DNA of 64,000 nt from Streptomyces chumphonensis (lineage in GTDB: Bacteria; Actinomycetota; Actinomycetes; Streptomycetales; Streptomycetaceae), in NCBI RefSeq assembly GCF_014779715.1, contig NZ_JACXYU010000001.1, forward strand, positions 744,001 through 808,000, written 5' to 3'. Position 1 is the first letter of the stretch; each line of letters starts with the position of its first letter. A model generated the notes under the pieces. That model was given only the letters and a program-made list of their open reading frames with translations. It was not told the DNA's origin and ran no database searches. The translations under genes and the position numbers were made by a program. Shown here in pieces: positions 1-8,702 of this stretch.

Positions 1-94
1 GTCGGCGGTGGCGGTGGGCGGCACGAGCGCCGCACCCGCGCCCGCCGCGCGGGGCGGCGGTGGCGGATGCTGCGGGGGCGGCTGCTGCGGCTGA
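1..94 (+). CDS. 3' end of a Cys/Gly-rich C-terminal protein (partial, possibly TIGR04222-type membrane protein)
   Basis: Only the last 30 codons are in the window. The frame runs open from base 2 to a TGA at 92-94 and encodes an Ala/Gly tail ending in the Cys-rich string GGGGGCCGGGCCG. Tails of this kind, with Gly runs broken by single or paired Cys, are known from the actinobacterial TIGR04222 family of predicted membrane proteins, so I infer that identity tentatively. The stop lies 15 bases before the convergent stop of the HAD gene, a spacing that favours a real gene end. The bulk of the protein is outside the window, so neither length nor membrane segments can be judged. Confidence 0.45.
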   Translation, partial: SAVAVGGTSAAPAPAARGGGGGCCGGGCCG

Positions 95-109
95 CCGACG
101 GGCTGGGTG

Positions 110-928
110 CTACGCCCCGACGCGGCGCAGGGCCTCGTCGAGGATGCGCTCCCCCGCGCCGACCCCGACCTCCGGCAGCGCCGTGATGTGCGGGGCGGTC
201 CAGCCGGTGTCGGCCAGTTCGCCGTGGCCGGGACGCCAGCCGGCGTCGGCGGCGAGCAGGAGGTCGGCGTCGAGGAGGGAGTCCCCGGCGGCGAGCGTTC
301 GGCGGGCACCGGTCCGCCGGGCGACCTCGGCGACGGCGGCGCTCTTGGTGAGCGGCCGGGGCACGGCGTAGACCTTGCGGCCCTGGACGGAGACCGCCCA
401 GCCGAGCGGCTCGGCCCAGGCCGCCAGGTCCTTGATCCAGGTCTGGGGCAGCAGGGACCGGTCCACGACGAGGTAGGCGAAGAGGTCCTCGGCGGTGCGC
501 TCCTTCAGCAGCCAGGCCGGGTCGGACGTGCGACGCAGGTGGTCCCGGACCTCGGCGAGCGGGGCGCAGGCGTCGTCGAGGCGGGCCAGGACGGCGCGGT
601 GCCAGTCGTGGTCGGTGCGGCCGTCGACCAGCAGGTGGCCGCCGTTGGCGCAGATGGCGAACGGCGCGGGCGGGCCCGGCAGCTGGATGCGCCGGTACTG
701 CTCGCGGGTGCGCGTGGTGGTGGGCACCAGGACGCTGCGCGCGGCCAGCTCGGGGAGCAGCGCGGCGGCGCGTTCGGTGAGGTAGGACAGCGGCTTGCCC
801 TGGTAGACCTCGACGCACAGCAGCCGGGGTGCCTCGGCGTCCGGCACGTCGAGGTGGAGCGCGGCGGCGGAGTAGATGAGGGTGCGGTCGAGGTCGCTGG
901 CGACGAGCAGGGGTCCGGTGGGCGTCAT
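110..928 (-). CDS. HAD-family hydrolase of the Ter stress operon
   Basis: A 272-residue haloacid-dehalogenase-superfamily protein. The N-terminal nucleophile motif is clear (LLVASDLDRTLIYS, with Asp13 and Asp15 as DxD), a central Thr-rich motif II follows (VPTTTRTREQY), then a C-terminal Lys and an acidic motif (AAGDSLLDADLLLAADAG). The ATG at 928 overlaps the TGA of the upstream phosphoribosyltransferase gene in an ATGA, so translation is coupled. HAD phosphatases are recurrent members of actinobacterial tellurium-resistance clusters, where they are thought to dephosphorylate a nucleotide- or ribose-derived metabolite. The exact substrate is unknown. It is the last gene of this operon; a convergent gene end lies immediately to its left. 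Confidence 0.85.
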   Translation of the reverse strand: MTPTGPLLVASDLDRTLIYSAAALHLDVPDAEAPRLLCVEVYQGKPLSYLTERAAALLPELAARSVLVPTTTRTREQYRRIQLPGPPAPFAICANGGHLLVDGRTDHDWHRAVLARLDDACAPLAEVRDHLRRTSDPAWLLKERTAEDLFAYLVVDRSLLPQTWIKDLAAWAEPLGWAVSVQGRKVYAVPRPLTKSAAVAEVARRTGARRTLAAGDSLLDADLLLAADAGWRPGHGELADTGWTAPHITALPEVGVGAGERILDEALRRVGA

Positions 929-3351
929 CGGGCGGCCTTTCCGTCGGCGCCGGTGGCGCCCCTGGTGTAGCGCGGGTGGATGAGCCCGACGCAGGTGTAG
1001 GGCAGGTCGTCGGTCTCCTCGACGGGCACACCGCGCTGCCGGGCGAGCAGCCGGACGTGGTCGAGGTCGGCGCCCGCGCCGCGTCGGGCCAGGATGCGCC
1101 AGGGCACGCGGCGCAGGAGGACGCGGGTGGTCTCGCCGACCCCGGGCTTGACGAGGTTGACGTCGCCGATGCCGTACTCCTCGCTGATGCGTTCGACGGC
1201 CCGCCAGCCGTCCCAGGTGGGGGTGCGGTCGGCGGTGCGCAGGGCGCGGGCATCGGCGGCGGCGGCGGCCGCGACGTCGGGGAAGTGCGCGGCGACGGAG
1301 TCGAGGAAGTGCGCGGACAGGTCGCTCCCGGCGAGTTCCCGGTAGTGCTTGGCGCCGTGGAAGTCGCCGGGCCCGACGAGGTCGGCGCGCAGGACGGTGC
1401 GGGAGATCAGCCCGGACACGGTGGAGTTCAGGCAGGCGGACGGGATGAGGTAGTCCTCGCGTGTGCCGTAGGTGCGCACGCAGCCGCCCGGGTCGGCGAG
1501 GACGGCCAGGTCGGGGTCGAAGCCGGGGAAGGGGCGCAGGGCGTCGGCCAGTTCGCGCGTGATGGCGCCCTTGCCCGTCCAGCCGTCGACGAAGACGACG
1601 TCGGCCGGGTCGTGGTGGGCGGCGAGCCAGCGCAGCGCGGTGGTGTCGATGCCCCGGCCGCGCACGATGGAGACGGCGTAGTGGGGCAGGTCGAGGCCGT
1701 GGGCGTAGCGGGCCCAACGGCGCATGAGGACGCCGACGGGCGTACCGGCCCGGGCGAGGGAGACCAGGACGGGGCGCGGGCCGCGCTCGGCCAGGACGGT
1801 CTCGGTGACGGTGCCCACCGCGCGGGCGACGCGGGCGGCGGAGAGGTCGAGCGCGGTGTGGAAGAGCCGCTGGTATTCGGGGCTGGGCTGGTACTCGACG
1901 GGCAGCGACTCCGCGTAGTGGGCACCGCCGCGCTGGATGGCCTCCTCCCGCTCCTCCGTGGGGGCTTCGAGGGAGACGGCGGAGAGGTCCTGGAGGAGCC
2001 AGCCGCAGTCCTCGGCCGGGTAGGAGGAGAAGCGCGGGCCGCGCAGGGGCTGCGGGAGGGGGTCGGCCGAGGGCAGCGTCGCCCGGACGACGCGTCCGGT
2101 GCGGGTCGCGAGCCGGGCGAGGAGACCGTCGGGAGCGTGCAGGGCCGGGGTGTCGGCGGCGGCGTCGGTGATCACGACGATGGCGTCGAAGCCGGGGTCG
2201 TGGGGGTGGCCGCGCGGGGGGATGTTGTACGCGTAGCGGGGCCCGGGGCCGTCGGCGGGGGTGTCGTGGGCGGGGAAGACGATGCGGTGCCGGATGGCGT
2301 AGCCGGGATCGTCGACGGCGAGCACGGGCGAGCGGGTCGTGGTGGAGTAGCGGACCTCCGCGCCGGTGGCGCCGGTGAGGGCGTCGGCGATCCGCAGCGG
2401 CACGTACATCAGTTCCTCGGTGCCGAGCACCAGGACACGGCGCGCGTCCTTCGGCAGCGCGGCGGCGATGGGGTCGGCCAGGGCGGGCAGGGCGGCCTCC
2501 AGCCGGGCGCGGTGCTCGGGGGTGAAGCCGTGTCGGCCGCCTTCGGGGAGCCCGGCGGGCCAGGGAAGCTCCACCGGGACGATCTCGGCGGCGTCCGCCT
2601 CCGGGCCGCCGTCGGTCCGGGCGGCGGTCGCGGTGTCCGTCGCGGCGGGGTCGTCGGCCGCCTCGGCCTCGGCGATGAGGGCCGCCGCCCGCTCCAGGAC
2701 GTCGGGCGGCAGCGTCAGCGTGCCGTCGGCGAGGGCCACGATGTCCACCCGCGCGCCGAGTTCGGCGGCGAACTTCTCCAGCGTCGCCGTGTCCTGCGGT
2801 GAGCGCATGTCGGTGAGGGCGACGACGACGTACCGGTCGCGCGGGTAGGCGCGGTGCAGTGCGGCGATGGTGTTGCGCACGGTGGAGCCGGTGGAGAACT
2901 CGTCGTCGACGAGGACGAGCGGCCCGGCGCCGGCCAGCAGCCGCCGGTCGGCGGGAAGCAGCAGGTGGGAGGTGTGGTGGGAGTGCTCCTCCTCGAATCC
3001 GGCGGCCCGGGCGTACCCGGGCACCGGACGGCGGGTGGAGTGCAGGTAGGGGGCGCGTCCGACGCCGTCGGCGACGCCGTGGCCCAGGCCCGTCGCCGTC
3101 TCCGCGTAGCCGAGGACGACGGCGCGCGCGGCGTCCTCCTCGCCGAGCAGTTCGCGGACGCGCCGGCCGAGCCCGAGCGCCGTGGCCAGGACGACACCGG
3201 GCAGCTGCGGGACGTGCTTGCCGAGCACCTGGGAGACCAGCAGGTGGGCCCGCTTGGGGTTGCGGCGCACGGCGAGGCCGAGCAGATCCCGGATGCCCTC
3301 ACCCCTCAGCTCGACGCCGAGCCGCTCGGCCGTCCAGGTTCCCGTCCACAT
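925..3351 (-). CDS. Fused phosphoribosyltransferase/TRSP - StiP-like - PELOTA protein of the Ter cluster
   Basis: An 808-residue multidomain protein. Residues about 20-260 are a type I phosphoribosyltransferase with a PRPP loop at 147-157 (VLVDDEFSTGS). A TRSP-type segment follows, including VLVLGTEELMYVPLRIA near 306-322. Residues about 430-700 resemble the PRTase-like 'StiP' family, with LVSLARAGTPVGV near 529-541 and a second loop VVFVDGWTGKGAI near 585-597. The C-terminal 70 residues look like a PELOTA RNA-binding domain. In Ter-linked clusters these modules are known to occur together and are proposed to make a ribosyl or nucleoside-like compound; in many genomes the two halves are separate genes. 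The ATG at 3351 overlaps the upstream stop by one base (TGATG). The 'cysteine protease' label sometimes given to StiP is not supported by anything I can see here. Confidence 0.85.
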   Translation of the reverse strand: MWTGTWTAERLGVELRGEGIRDLLGLAVRRNPKRAHLLVSQVLGKHVPQLPGVVLATALGLGRRVRELLGEEDAARAVVLGYAETATGLGHGVADGVGRAPYLHSTRRPVPGYARAAGFEEEHSHHTSHLLLPADRRLLAGAGPLVLVDDEFSTGSTVRNTIAALHRAYPRDRYVVVALTDMRSPQDTATLEKFAAELGARVDIVALADGTLTLPPDVLERAAALIAEAEAADDPAATDTATAARTDGGPEADAAEIVPVELPWPAGLPEGGRHGFTPEHRARLEAALPALADPIAAALPKDARRVLVLGTEELMYVPLRIADALTGATGAEVRYSTTTRSPVLAVDDPGYAIRHRIVFPAHDTPADGPGPRYAYNIPPRGHPHDPGFDAIVVITDAAADTPALHAPDGLLARLATRTGRVVRATLPSADPLPQPLRGPRFSSYPAEDCGWLLQDLSAVSLEAPTEEREEAIQRGGAHYAESLPVEYQPSPEYQRLFHTALDLSAARVARAVGTVTETVLAERGPRPVLVSLARAGTPVGVLMRRWARYAHGLDLPHYAVSIVRGRGIDTTALRWLAAHHDPADVVFVDGWTGKGAITRELADALRPFPGFDPDLAVLADPGGCVRTYGTREDYLIPSACLNSTVSGLISRTVLRADLVGPGDFHGAKHYRELAGSDLSAHFLDSVAAHFPDVAAAAAADARALRTADRTPTWDGWRAVERISEEYGIGDVNLVKPGVGETTRVLLRRVPWRILARRGAGADLDHVRLLARQRGVPVEETDDLPYTCVGLIHPRYTRGATGADGKAAR

Positions 3352-4565
3352 CACGCGTGTGTTCCGTCCTCTTCCGTGCCCCGGTGGTCGTGGTCGTGCT
3401 GGCCTGCGGCGAGGAGGTCCACGAAGTCGACGCCCTCGCGGGCGACTCCGAAGACCTCGGCCCGCAGCAGGGTGCGCTCGGCCCACGCCCGATGGGGTTT
3501 GACCTCGTTCATCTTGTTCGTGTACGCCGACCGCAGGACCCCGCCGCCGTGCCGCTCGGGCCGCAGGATGTCGGTGGCGTCGCTGAACTCCTCGTGGCTC
3601 ACCACGGACAGGGCGTGCACCGGGGCCACGTGGGAGGGATGTATGCAGGTCTTGCCCTGCAGACCGTTGGCGCGGTCGAGCTGGATCTCGCGCAGGAGGC
3701 CGTCCATGTCGTGCTCGATCAGTTCGGCGCGCAACTCGTCCGCGCCCCGCCAGCGGAACGGGGAACTGCGCAACTGCGGCTTGAACATCCGCTCCGAGAA
3801 GCGGAAGTACTCCCACACCGGGCCGGTGACGGTGCAGCCGGTGCCGTCGTTGCGGCCGAGCACGTTGACGACGTCGGCGATGACGGTGGCGACCAGGCCG
3901 ACGTCGTACGCCGTGATGTGCGGCGTCCTGCGCAGCCCGTAGACGGAGCAGAAGTCGGTGACGCCCAGCCGCAGGGCGAGGACGCGATCCCGGTACTTGT
4001 CGACGGAGCGCGCGATGCCGGCCAGCGTCTCGGCGCGGGTCTCCAGGTGGAGCACCTCGGGCGACTCGAGGACCGGCATGGCGAACAGGCGTCGCCCGCA
4101 GTCGCTCTCCGCACGGGCGAGGGCTTCGAGGAACGGCATGCCCCGGTCCTCGGTGAACTTCGGCAGCACATAACCGGACAACAGCCGCACCGCGTCGCCG
4201 AGCCGCGTGGTCAGCCGGGTGATCTGCCCGGCCTCCCGGACCCGCACGAACAGCAGCGGCAGGTCCGCGTCGGCGTCGTGCCCGGCCGCGTGCAGCGCGG
4301 TGAGCTGCCGCACCAGGTTGGCCTCGGCGGCCGGCACCTCGGCGTCGGCGATGGAGTCCTCCAGGCACAGGACCATGGAGACGACGCCGCGGTCGGCCAT
4401 CTTCAGCACGTCCTGCGCGAGCTGCGGCCGGGTGGCGGGACTGTAGAGGGTCGCGCCGAGAGCGACGGCGAGGAGCCCGGCGGGGGACGCGGAGGTGAAC
4501 TCCACCGGCTCCCGGTGGAAGAGCGCTTCCCGGACGGACGGTGCGAGGTGCCCGAAGTGGCGCAT
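3351..4565 (-). CDS. HpcH/HpaI aldolase / citrate lyase beta-like protein of the Ter cluster
   Basis: A 404-residue protein of the CitE/HpcH TIM-barrel superfamily. Visible family features are the acidic metal motif LCLEDSIADAEV, the strand VPLLFVRVRE, a further acidic region ending in DFCSVYG, and the C-terminal GLQGKTCIHPSHV that mirrors the GK..HP signature of CitE proteins. Family members cleave or form C-C bonds of beta-hydroxyacyl-CoA or keto-acid substrates. Ter clusters carry a dedicated variant whose substrate has not been settled. It is the first gene of a three-gene minus-strand operon (this gene, PRTase fusion, HAD). The promoter should lie in the 250 bases between 4565 and the divergent TerD gene at 4818. 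Confidence 0.85.
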   Translation of the reverse strand: MRHFGHLAPSVREALFHREPVEFTSASPAGLLAVALGATLYSPATRPQLAQDVLKMADRGVVSMVLCLEDSIADAEVPAAEANLVRQLTALHAAGHDADADLPLLFVRVREAGQITRLTTRLGDAVRLLSGYVLPKFTEDRGMPFLEALARAESDCGRRLFAMPVLESPEVLHLETRAETLAGIARSVDKYRDRVLALRLGVTDFCSVYGLRRTPHITAYDVGLVATVIADVVNVLGRNDGTGCTVTGPVWEYFRFSERMFKPQLRSSPFRWRGADELRAELIEHDMDGLLREIQLDRANGLQGKTCIHPSHVAPVHALSVVSHEEFSDATDILRPERHGGGVLRSAYTNKMNEVKPHRAWAERTLLRAEVFGVAREGVDFVDLLAAGQHDHDHRGTEEDGTHA

Positions 4566-4817
4566 GGAACCCCCGTATCAGTGGTGCGCGCCGGGCCGTC
4601 GCGGTGGAACCCGGCCGGCTCATCGTACGTGCGCACGCCGGTCCGAAGCCCCCGCGCACATGAACGTCACCTTACCGACGGCCGACCTCCCGGCATCCGG
4701 GCCGCCGCGCCGGGCCAGGGGAGCACCGCGCCGAGGGCCCGAGCGGCAGGGCGAGCCGGGCCCGCGAGCGGCACGCCCGGCTTGCCCTGCCGGTCGGGGG
4801 CTCGGCAGGATGGCCGT

Positions 4818-5741
4818 ATGACCCAGGTGATGGCGAAGGGCTCCAACATCGAGCTGCGGGCCACCGCGGTGCAGGCGGTGCTCCGCTGGTCCGGCGCCCC
4901 GGCCGCACCGGACATCGACGCCTCCGCACTGCTGCTGGGCGCGGACGGCAGGGTGCGTTCGGACGACGACTTCGTCTTCTACAACCAGCCACGGCACCCC
5001 TCCGGACTGGTGCGGCACCGGGCGAAGACCCGCGACGCCGAGGGCCTGTCCGACACCGTCGAGGCGGACCTGTCCTCCCTCGACCCGACGGTCGACCGCG
5101 TCATGCTCACCGCCTCGGCCGACGGCGGCACGTTCGGCGAGGTCGGGGGCGGCATGCGGCTGCTCGTGCGGGACGCGGTGAGCGGGACGACGCTCGCGTC
5201 GTTCGACTTCAGCCCGGAGACCGGCGCCGAGACGGCCATGATCTGCGGTGAGCTGTACCGGCGCGGGTCGGGCTGGAAGTTCCGCGCCCTCGGGCAGGGC
5301 TACAGCAGCGGGCTGGTGGGGCTCGCGACGGCCTTCGGCGTTTCGGTCGACGAGTCGGTCGACGGAGGGGACTCCGACGGCGACGCGACCCACGTCCCGC
5401 CGCCGCGCGCCTCCGGCGCGGGACCCGTGGGCGGGCCCGGGCCGGGCACGGTGCCGGAGCCGCCGCACGAGCCGGGGGTACCGGAGCCCGAGCCCGTCCC
5501 CCCGCCGGCTCCGGGGCCGCCCCCGCCCGCGCCGGGGCCCGTGCCGGAGCCCGAGCCGCCGGGGCCGGGGCCCGTACCGCAGCCGCCGCCCGCGCCGCCG
5601 GAACCACCGGCCTACCCGCCGGTTCCGGCCCAGCACCCGCTGGCCGGGCCGCAGCCTGCCTACGGATACCCGCAGCCGGTGGGCGGGCCGGCGTTCACCC
5701 TGCCGCCGCAGGGCCCGCAGTTCGCGTCCCCCCAAGGCTGA
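4818..5741 (+). CDS. TerD-family protein with a long proline-rich C-terminal tail
   Basis: A 307-residue protein with one TerD/CABP domain (about residues 1-185). Landmarks are MAKGSNIEL at the start, DIDASALLLG, DDFVFYNQP and the C-terminal signature ICGELYRRGSGWKFRALGQG. TerD domains bind calcium through conserved Asp residues and act in stress and tellurite-resistance complexes at the membrane. The last 110 residues are low complexity, dominated by PEPEPVPPPAPGPPPP-type repeats, and could bind SH3-like partners or serve as a spacer. The ATG at 4818 fits the domain start; the same frame stays open far upstream, but that sequence is antisense to the CitE-like gene. It is divergent from the CitE-PRTase-HAD operon and convergent with the TerA-like gene. 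Confidence 0.92.
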   Translation: MTQVMAKGSNIELRATAVQAVLRWSGAPAAPDIDASALLLGADGRVRSDDDFVFYNQPRHPSGLVRHRAKTRDAEGLSDTVEADLSSLDPTVDRVMLTASADGGTFGEVGGGMRLLVRDAVSGTTLASFDFSPETGAETAMICGELYRRGSGWKFRALGQGYSSGLVGLATAFGVSVDESVDGGDSDGDATHVPPPRASGAGPVGGPGPGTVPEPPHEPGVPEPEPVPPPAPGPPPPAPGPVPEPEPPGPGPVPQPPPAPPEPPAYPPVPAQHPLAGPQPAYGYPQPVGGPAFTLPPQGPQFASPQG

Positions 5742-5762
5742 CGGGCCGGGGCCCGGGCGTCG

Positions 5763-6521
5763 TCAGCGCCGGGAGGGGGACTTGTAGCCCCGGCCCCAGG
5801 CCATGCCCCAGCCGTAGAGCCGGTCCAGGTCGGCCTGGAACCCGTAGACGTACCGCACCTCGCGTCGGGCGATGAGATTGCCGTTCTTGTCGTGCTCGAT
5901 CATGAGCACCGCGCAGGAACGTGCCTCGGGTGCCCGTTCGTCGAGCCCCACCTCCACCTGCGGTCCGCCGCTGGGGACCAGCGTCACGATGGCGTGCGTG
6001 CGGTCGAACGCGGGGGTGCCGTCGTAGATGTAGACGAAGAACAGCAGCCGCTTGATCTCGTCGGCGTGGTCGAGGTTGACGTAGATCGTCTCCCCGGAAC
6101 CACTGCCGAACCGGTCGTCGCCGCTGAGTTTCACGTAGGGCGGATCGTGCATGTCGCCCACCAGGCCGCCGAGCGGCTGCACGACGCCCTTCGAGCCGTC
6201 CTTCAGCTCGTACATGCAGGCCAGGTCCAGGTCGACGTTCACCATGCCCTGCGTGTGGGCGTTCACCGGTTCGGGCTTGAGCATCTCCAGCGGGTTGCGC
6301 AGGGAGACGCGGCGACGCGGCCGGTCGTGGAGATCCGACGGGCGCATGCGCCAGGAGAGGTTGACGCGCAACGTGCCGGTGTGGGCGCCCTGCTGGGTGA
6401 GCGACACCTGCGGGTACCGCTTGGTCAGCTCCACCGCGTAGCTCGACGGGCCGCCCACCGTGTCGAACTTCGGCCCGCGATTCCTGGTACCGCTGCGCCA
6501 GTGCTCCCACAGAGAGACCAC
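5763..6521 (-). CDS. TerA-like tellurium resistance protein
   Basis: A 252-residue protein related to TerA/TerD stress proteins. It opens with VVSLWEHWRSGTRNRGPKF, then ELTKRYPQVSLTQQG, a VNVDLDLACMYEL strand, GDMHDPPYVKLSGDDR, an ETIYVNLDHAD segment and a C-terminal GWGMAWGRGYKSPSRR. The D-rich loops are typical of the calcium-binding TerD fold. I place the start at the GTG at 6521, preceded by a G-rich Shine-Dalgarno-like stretch; the frame extends to a TTG at 6554, but that start has no ribosome site and sits against the terminator hairpin. It ends 21 bases from the convergent TerD gene. Confidence 0.85.
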   Translation of the reverse strand: MVSLWEHWRSGTRNRGPKFDTVGGPSSYAVELTKRYPQVSLTQQGAHTGTLRVNLSWRMRPSDLHDRPRRRVSLRNPLEMLKPEPVNAHTQGMVNVDLDLACMYELKDGSKGVVQPLGGLVGDMHDPPYVKLSGDDRFGSGSGETIYVNLDHADEIKRLLFFVYIYDGTPAFDRTHAIVTLVPSGGPQVEVGLDERAPEARSCAVLMIEHDKNGNLIARREVRYVYGFQADLDRLYGWGMAWGRGYKSPSRR

Positions 6522-6559
6522 GTCCTGCCCCCATTCCCCGGTCCGCTCGGACAAACCCC

Positions 6560-6594
6560 GCGGGGCGGCCGTCCGGCACGGACGGCCGCCCCGC
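6560..6594 (-). terminator. Strong stem-loop between the DUF475 and TerA-like genes
   Basis: A perfect 16-base-pair stem (6560-6575 with 6579-6594) closes a 3-base loop. It is almost entirely G/C, has no U tract (usual for Streptomyces terminators) and lies just upstream of the TerA-like start. Read on the minus strand it would end transcription from the DUF475 gene. Confidence 0.75.
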
Positions 6595-6608
6595 TCACAG
6601 GCTTCCGC

Positions 6609-6634
6609 AATCGGGGCGTCGCGACACCCCGATT
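6609..6634 (-). terminator. First of two tandem hairpins after the DUF475 gene
   Basis: Arms AATCGGGG and CCCCGATT (6609-6616 and 6627-6634) pair perfectly around a loop that itself contains the palindrome GTCGCGAC. It lies 11 bases past the DUF475 stop and precedes the stronger hairpin at 6560-6594. Confidence 0.6.
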
Positions 6635-6644
6635 CGCCCGTTGT

Positions 6645-7796
6645 TCATACTCCGGAGGTGACGCGCTTCTCCTCGGAGGGACTTCCCCCCTCACCCCCGT
6701 CGCCGTCCCCGCGGTGGAGCCGGTTGTAGCGCAGCGAGGACCAGAACGCGAGACCGATGAGGGTGACCCCGAGCAGCCCCGTGATCACCTCGTGAATCTC
6801 GAAGCGGATGGTGACGAGAAGGATCGCCGCCAGCGCACCGATCGCGTAATGGGCACCGTGCTCCAGGTACACGTAGTCGTCCAGCGTGCCCTGGCGCACC
6901 AGGTAGACGGTGATCGACCGGACGTACATCGCCCCGATGCCCAGACCGAGCGCCATCCAGAAGATGTGGTTGGTGATCGCGAACGCGCCGATGACGCCGT
7001 CGAAGGAGAACGAGGCGTCCAGCACCTCCAGGTAGAGGAAGAGGAAGAAGGCCGCCTTGCCGCCGACCCCGAGGGCCGTGACCTGCTGACCCGACCGGGC
7101 CGCCGCCTCCTCGGCGACGTGCTCGCGCTCCTCTTCCTCCTCCAGCTTGTTCTCGAAGAAGCCGGAGAGCCCTCCGACCACCAGGTAGGTGATCAGACCC
7201 GCCACACCCGACAGCAGCACCGTCGTGGTCTTGTCGGCGTGCCCGGCGTACTGGTGGGCGTGCGGGGCCAGGGCCATCGCGGAGACCAGCAGCGTGATGA
7301 GGGCGATGCAGACCGACAGGGCGTTGACGCCGCTCAGCTTGGCGAGCGGGCGCTCCAGCCACGGCAGCCACTTGTGCTCGCGGTCCTCGAACATGAAGTT
7401 GAGGAAGATCATCAGCAGGAACATGCCGCCGAACGCCGCGATCGAGGGGTGGGCGTCGGTGACCATCTGCTCGTAGGTCTTGGGCTCGCTCATCGCCAGG
7501 TCGACGGCCTCGATCGGCCCGACCCCCGCCGTGACGGCCACGATCGCCACCGGGAAGACCAGCCGCATGCCGAACACGGCGATGAGAATGCCGATCGTGA
7601 GGAAGATCTTCTGCCAGAAGGCGTTCATCTTCTTCAGCACACCCGCGTTGACCACGGCGTTGTCGAAGGAGAGCGAGATCTCGAGGATCGAGAGGATCGC
7701 CACCACGGCGAAGCCCTCCCAGCCCCAGAAGAACGCCGCGAAGGCCAGGCCCGCGGCTGTCACGCCGAAGGACCATCCGAAGGTTCTGAGGACCAC
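6645..7796 (-). CDS. TerC-related DUF475 integral membrane protein
   Basis: A 383-residue polytopic membrane protein of the TerC/DUF475 group. Two repeats carry the family's acidic intramembrane motif: ILEISLSFDNAVVNAG near the N-terminus and LEVLDASFSFDGVIGAF in the second half. About eight or nine hydrophobic segments can be seen, and a charged loop (EEEEEREHVAEEAAARSG) separates the halves. TerC relatives are linked to metal-ion handling, including manganese export, and to membrane docking of TerD complexes; which applies here is not known. I chose the GTG at 7796 (VVLRTFGWSF), which matches the usual family start; a TTG four codons upstream is the alternative. Two hairpins follow the stop. 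Confidence 0.9.
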   Translation of the reverse strand: MVLRTFGWSFGVTAAGLAFAAFFWGWEGFAVVAILSILEISLSFDNAVVNAGVLKKMNAFWQKIFLTIGILIAVFGMRLVFPVAIVAVTAGVGPIEAVDLAMSEPKTYEQMVTDAHPSIAAFGGMFLLMIFLNFMFEDREHKWLPWLERPLAKLSGVNALSVCIALITLLVSAMALAPHAHQYAGHADKTTTVLLSGVAGLITYLVVGGLSGFFENKLEEEEEREHVAEEAAARSGQQVTALGVGGKAAFFLFLYLEVLDASFSFDGVIGAFAITNHIFWMALGLGIGAMYVRSITVYLVRQGTLDDYVYLEHGAHYAIGALAAILLVTIRFEIHEVITGLLGVTLIGLAFWSSLRYNRLHRGDGDGGEGGSPSEEKRVTSGV

Positions 7797-7954
7797 TTGC
7801 TCACCCAATCTGTCGCACGGAGCTCCCCCGCGCCGCCCGCGCGGGCCGGCCCACAGCCCGCGGCGCGGACCACGCGACGTTCACGCCGAAGTGTAGGGCG
7901 GGCGCCGCGCGGCGCGGTGCCCGCCCGTGACCGGGCACGGAAGCCCGACGGTGC

Positions 7955-8530
7955 TCAGACGTTGACGCCGAAGTCCTGCGCGATGCCCCGCAGCCCGGAG
8001 GCGTAGCCCTGGCCGATGGCACGGAACTTCCACTCGCCCGCGTGCCGGTAGAGCTCGCCGAATACCATCGCCGTCTCCGTCGAAGCGTCCTCGGTGAGGT
8101 CGTAGCGGGCGAGCTCCCGGCCGTCAGCCTGGTTCACGACCCGGATGTAGGCGTTGCGCACCTGGCCGAAGCTCTGCTGGCGGGTCTCCGCCTCGTAGAT
8201 GGAGACGGGGAAGACGATCTTCTCGACGTCCGCCGGGACACCGGCCAGATTGACCTTGATCGCCTCGTCGTCGCCGTCGCCCTCACCGGTGGTGTTGTCA
8301 CCGGTGTGCTCCACCGAGCCGTCGGGGCTCCTGAGGTTGTTGAAGAAGACGAAGTGCTGGTCGCTGAGGACCTTGCCCTGGCCGCTCGCCAGCAGGGCGC
8401 TGGCGTCCAGGTCGAAGTCGGCGCCGGTCGTGGTGCGGGCGTCCCAGCCCAGGCCCACCAGGACCGCCGTCAGGTTCGGGGCTTCCTTGGTCAGCGAGAC
8501 GTTGCCGCCCTTGCTGAGGCTGACTCCCAC
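7955..8530 (-). CDS. terD: TerD-family calcium-binding stress protein
   Basis: A 191-residue classical single-domain TerD. The whole family pattern is visible: [17 protein letters not shown] at the start, [20 protein letters not shown] (calcium-binding Asp cluster), [48 protein letters not shown] and the C-terminal [19 protein letters not shown]. The GTG start at 8530 is decided by a GGAGG ribosome site a few bases upstream. It is a stand-alone gene next to the DUF475 gene, fitting the usual TerC-TerD association in oxidative or metal stress. Confidence 0.95.
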   Translation of the reverse strand: MGVSLSKGGNVSLTKEAPNLTAVLVGLGWDARTTTGADFDLDASALLASGQGKVLSDQHFVFFNNLRSPDGSVEHTGDNTTGEGDGDDEAIKVNLAGVPADVEKIVFPVSIYEAETRQQSFGQVRNAYIRVVNQADGRELARYDLTEDASTETAMVFGELYRHAGEWKFRAIGQGYASGLRGIAQDFGVNV

Positions 8531-8702
8531 AGGTCCTCCAGGTGTGTGGCGCCGGGAGCAGCGCGCTCCCGGCCGTGATCGGTGTGGTCGGAAGGGTGCC
8601 GTCTGGAACAACGCCGCGGCCCCCGCCACCGGTTCCCCCGTCACGTCGCGTACGCGGGCGTGACACGGGGTCGGCGGCGGGGCGGGCACCGTCAGGCAGG
8701 CG

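Noticed and set aside
925..3351. Calling the C-terminal half of the PRTase fusion a cysteine protease (StiP label)
   Set aside because: The visible motifs are PRTase-like loops and a PELOTA-like tail; I see no Cys-His protease dyad.
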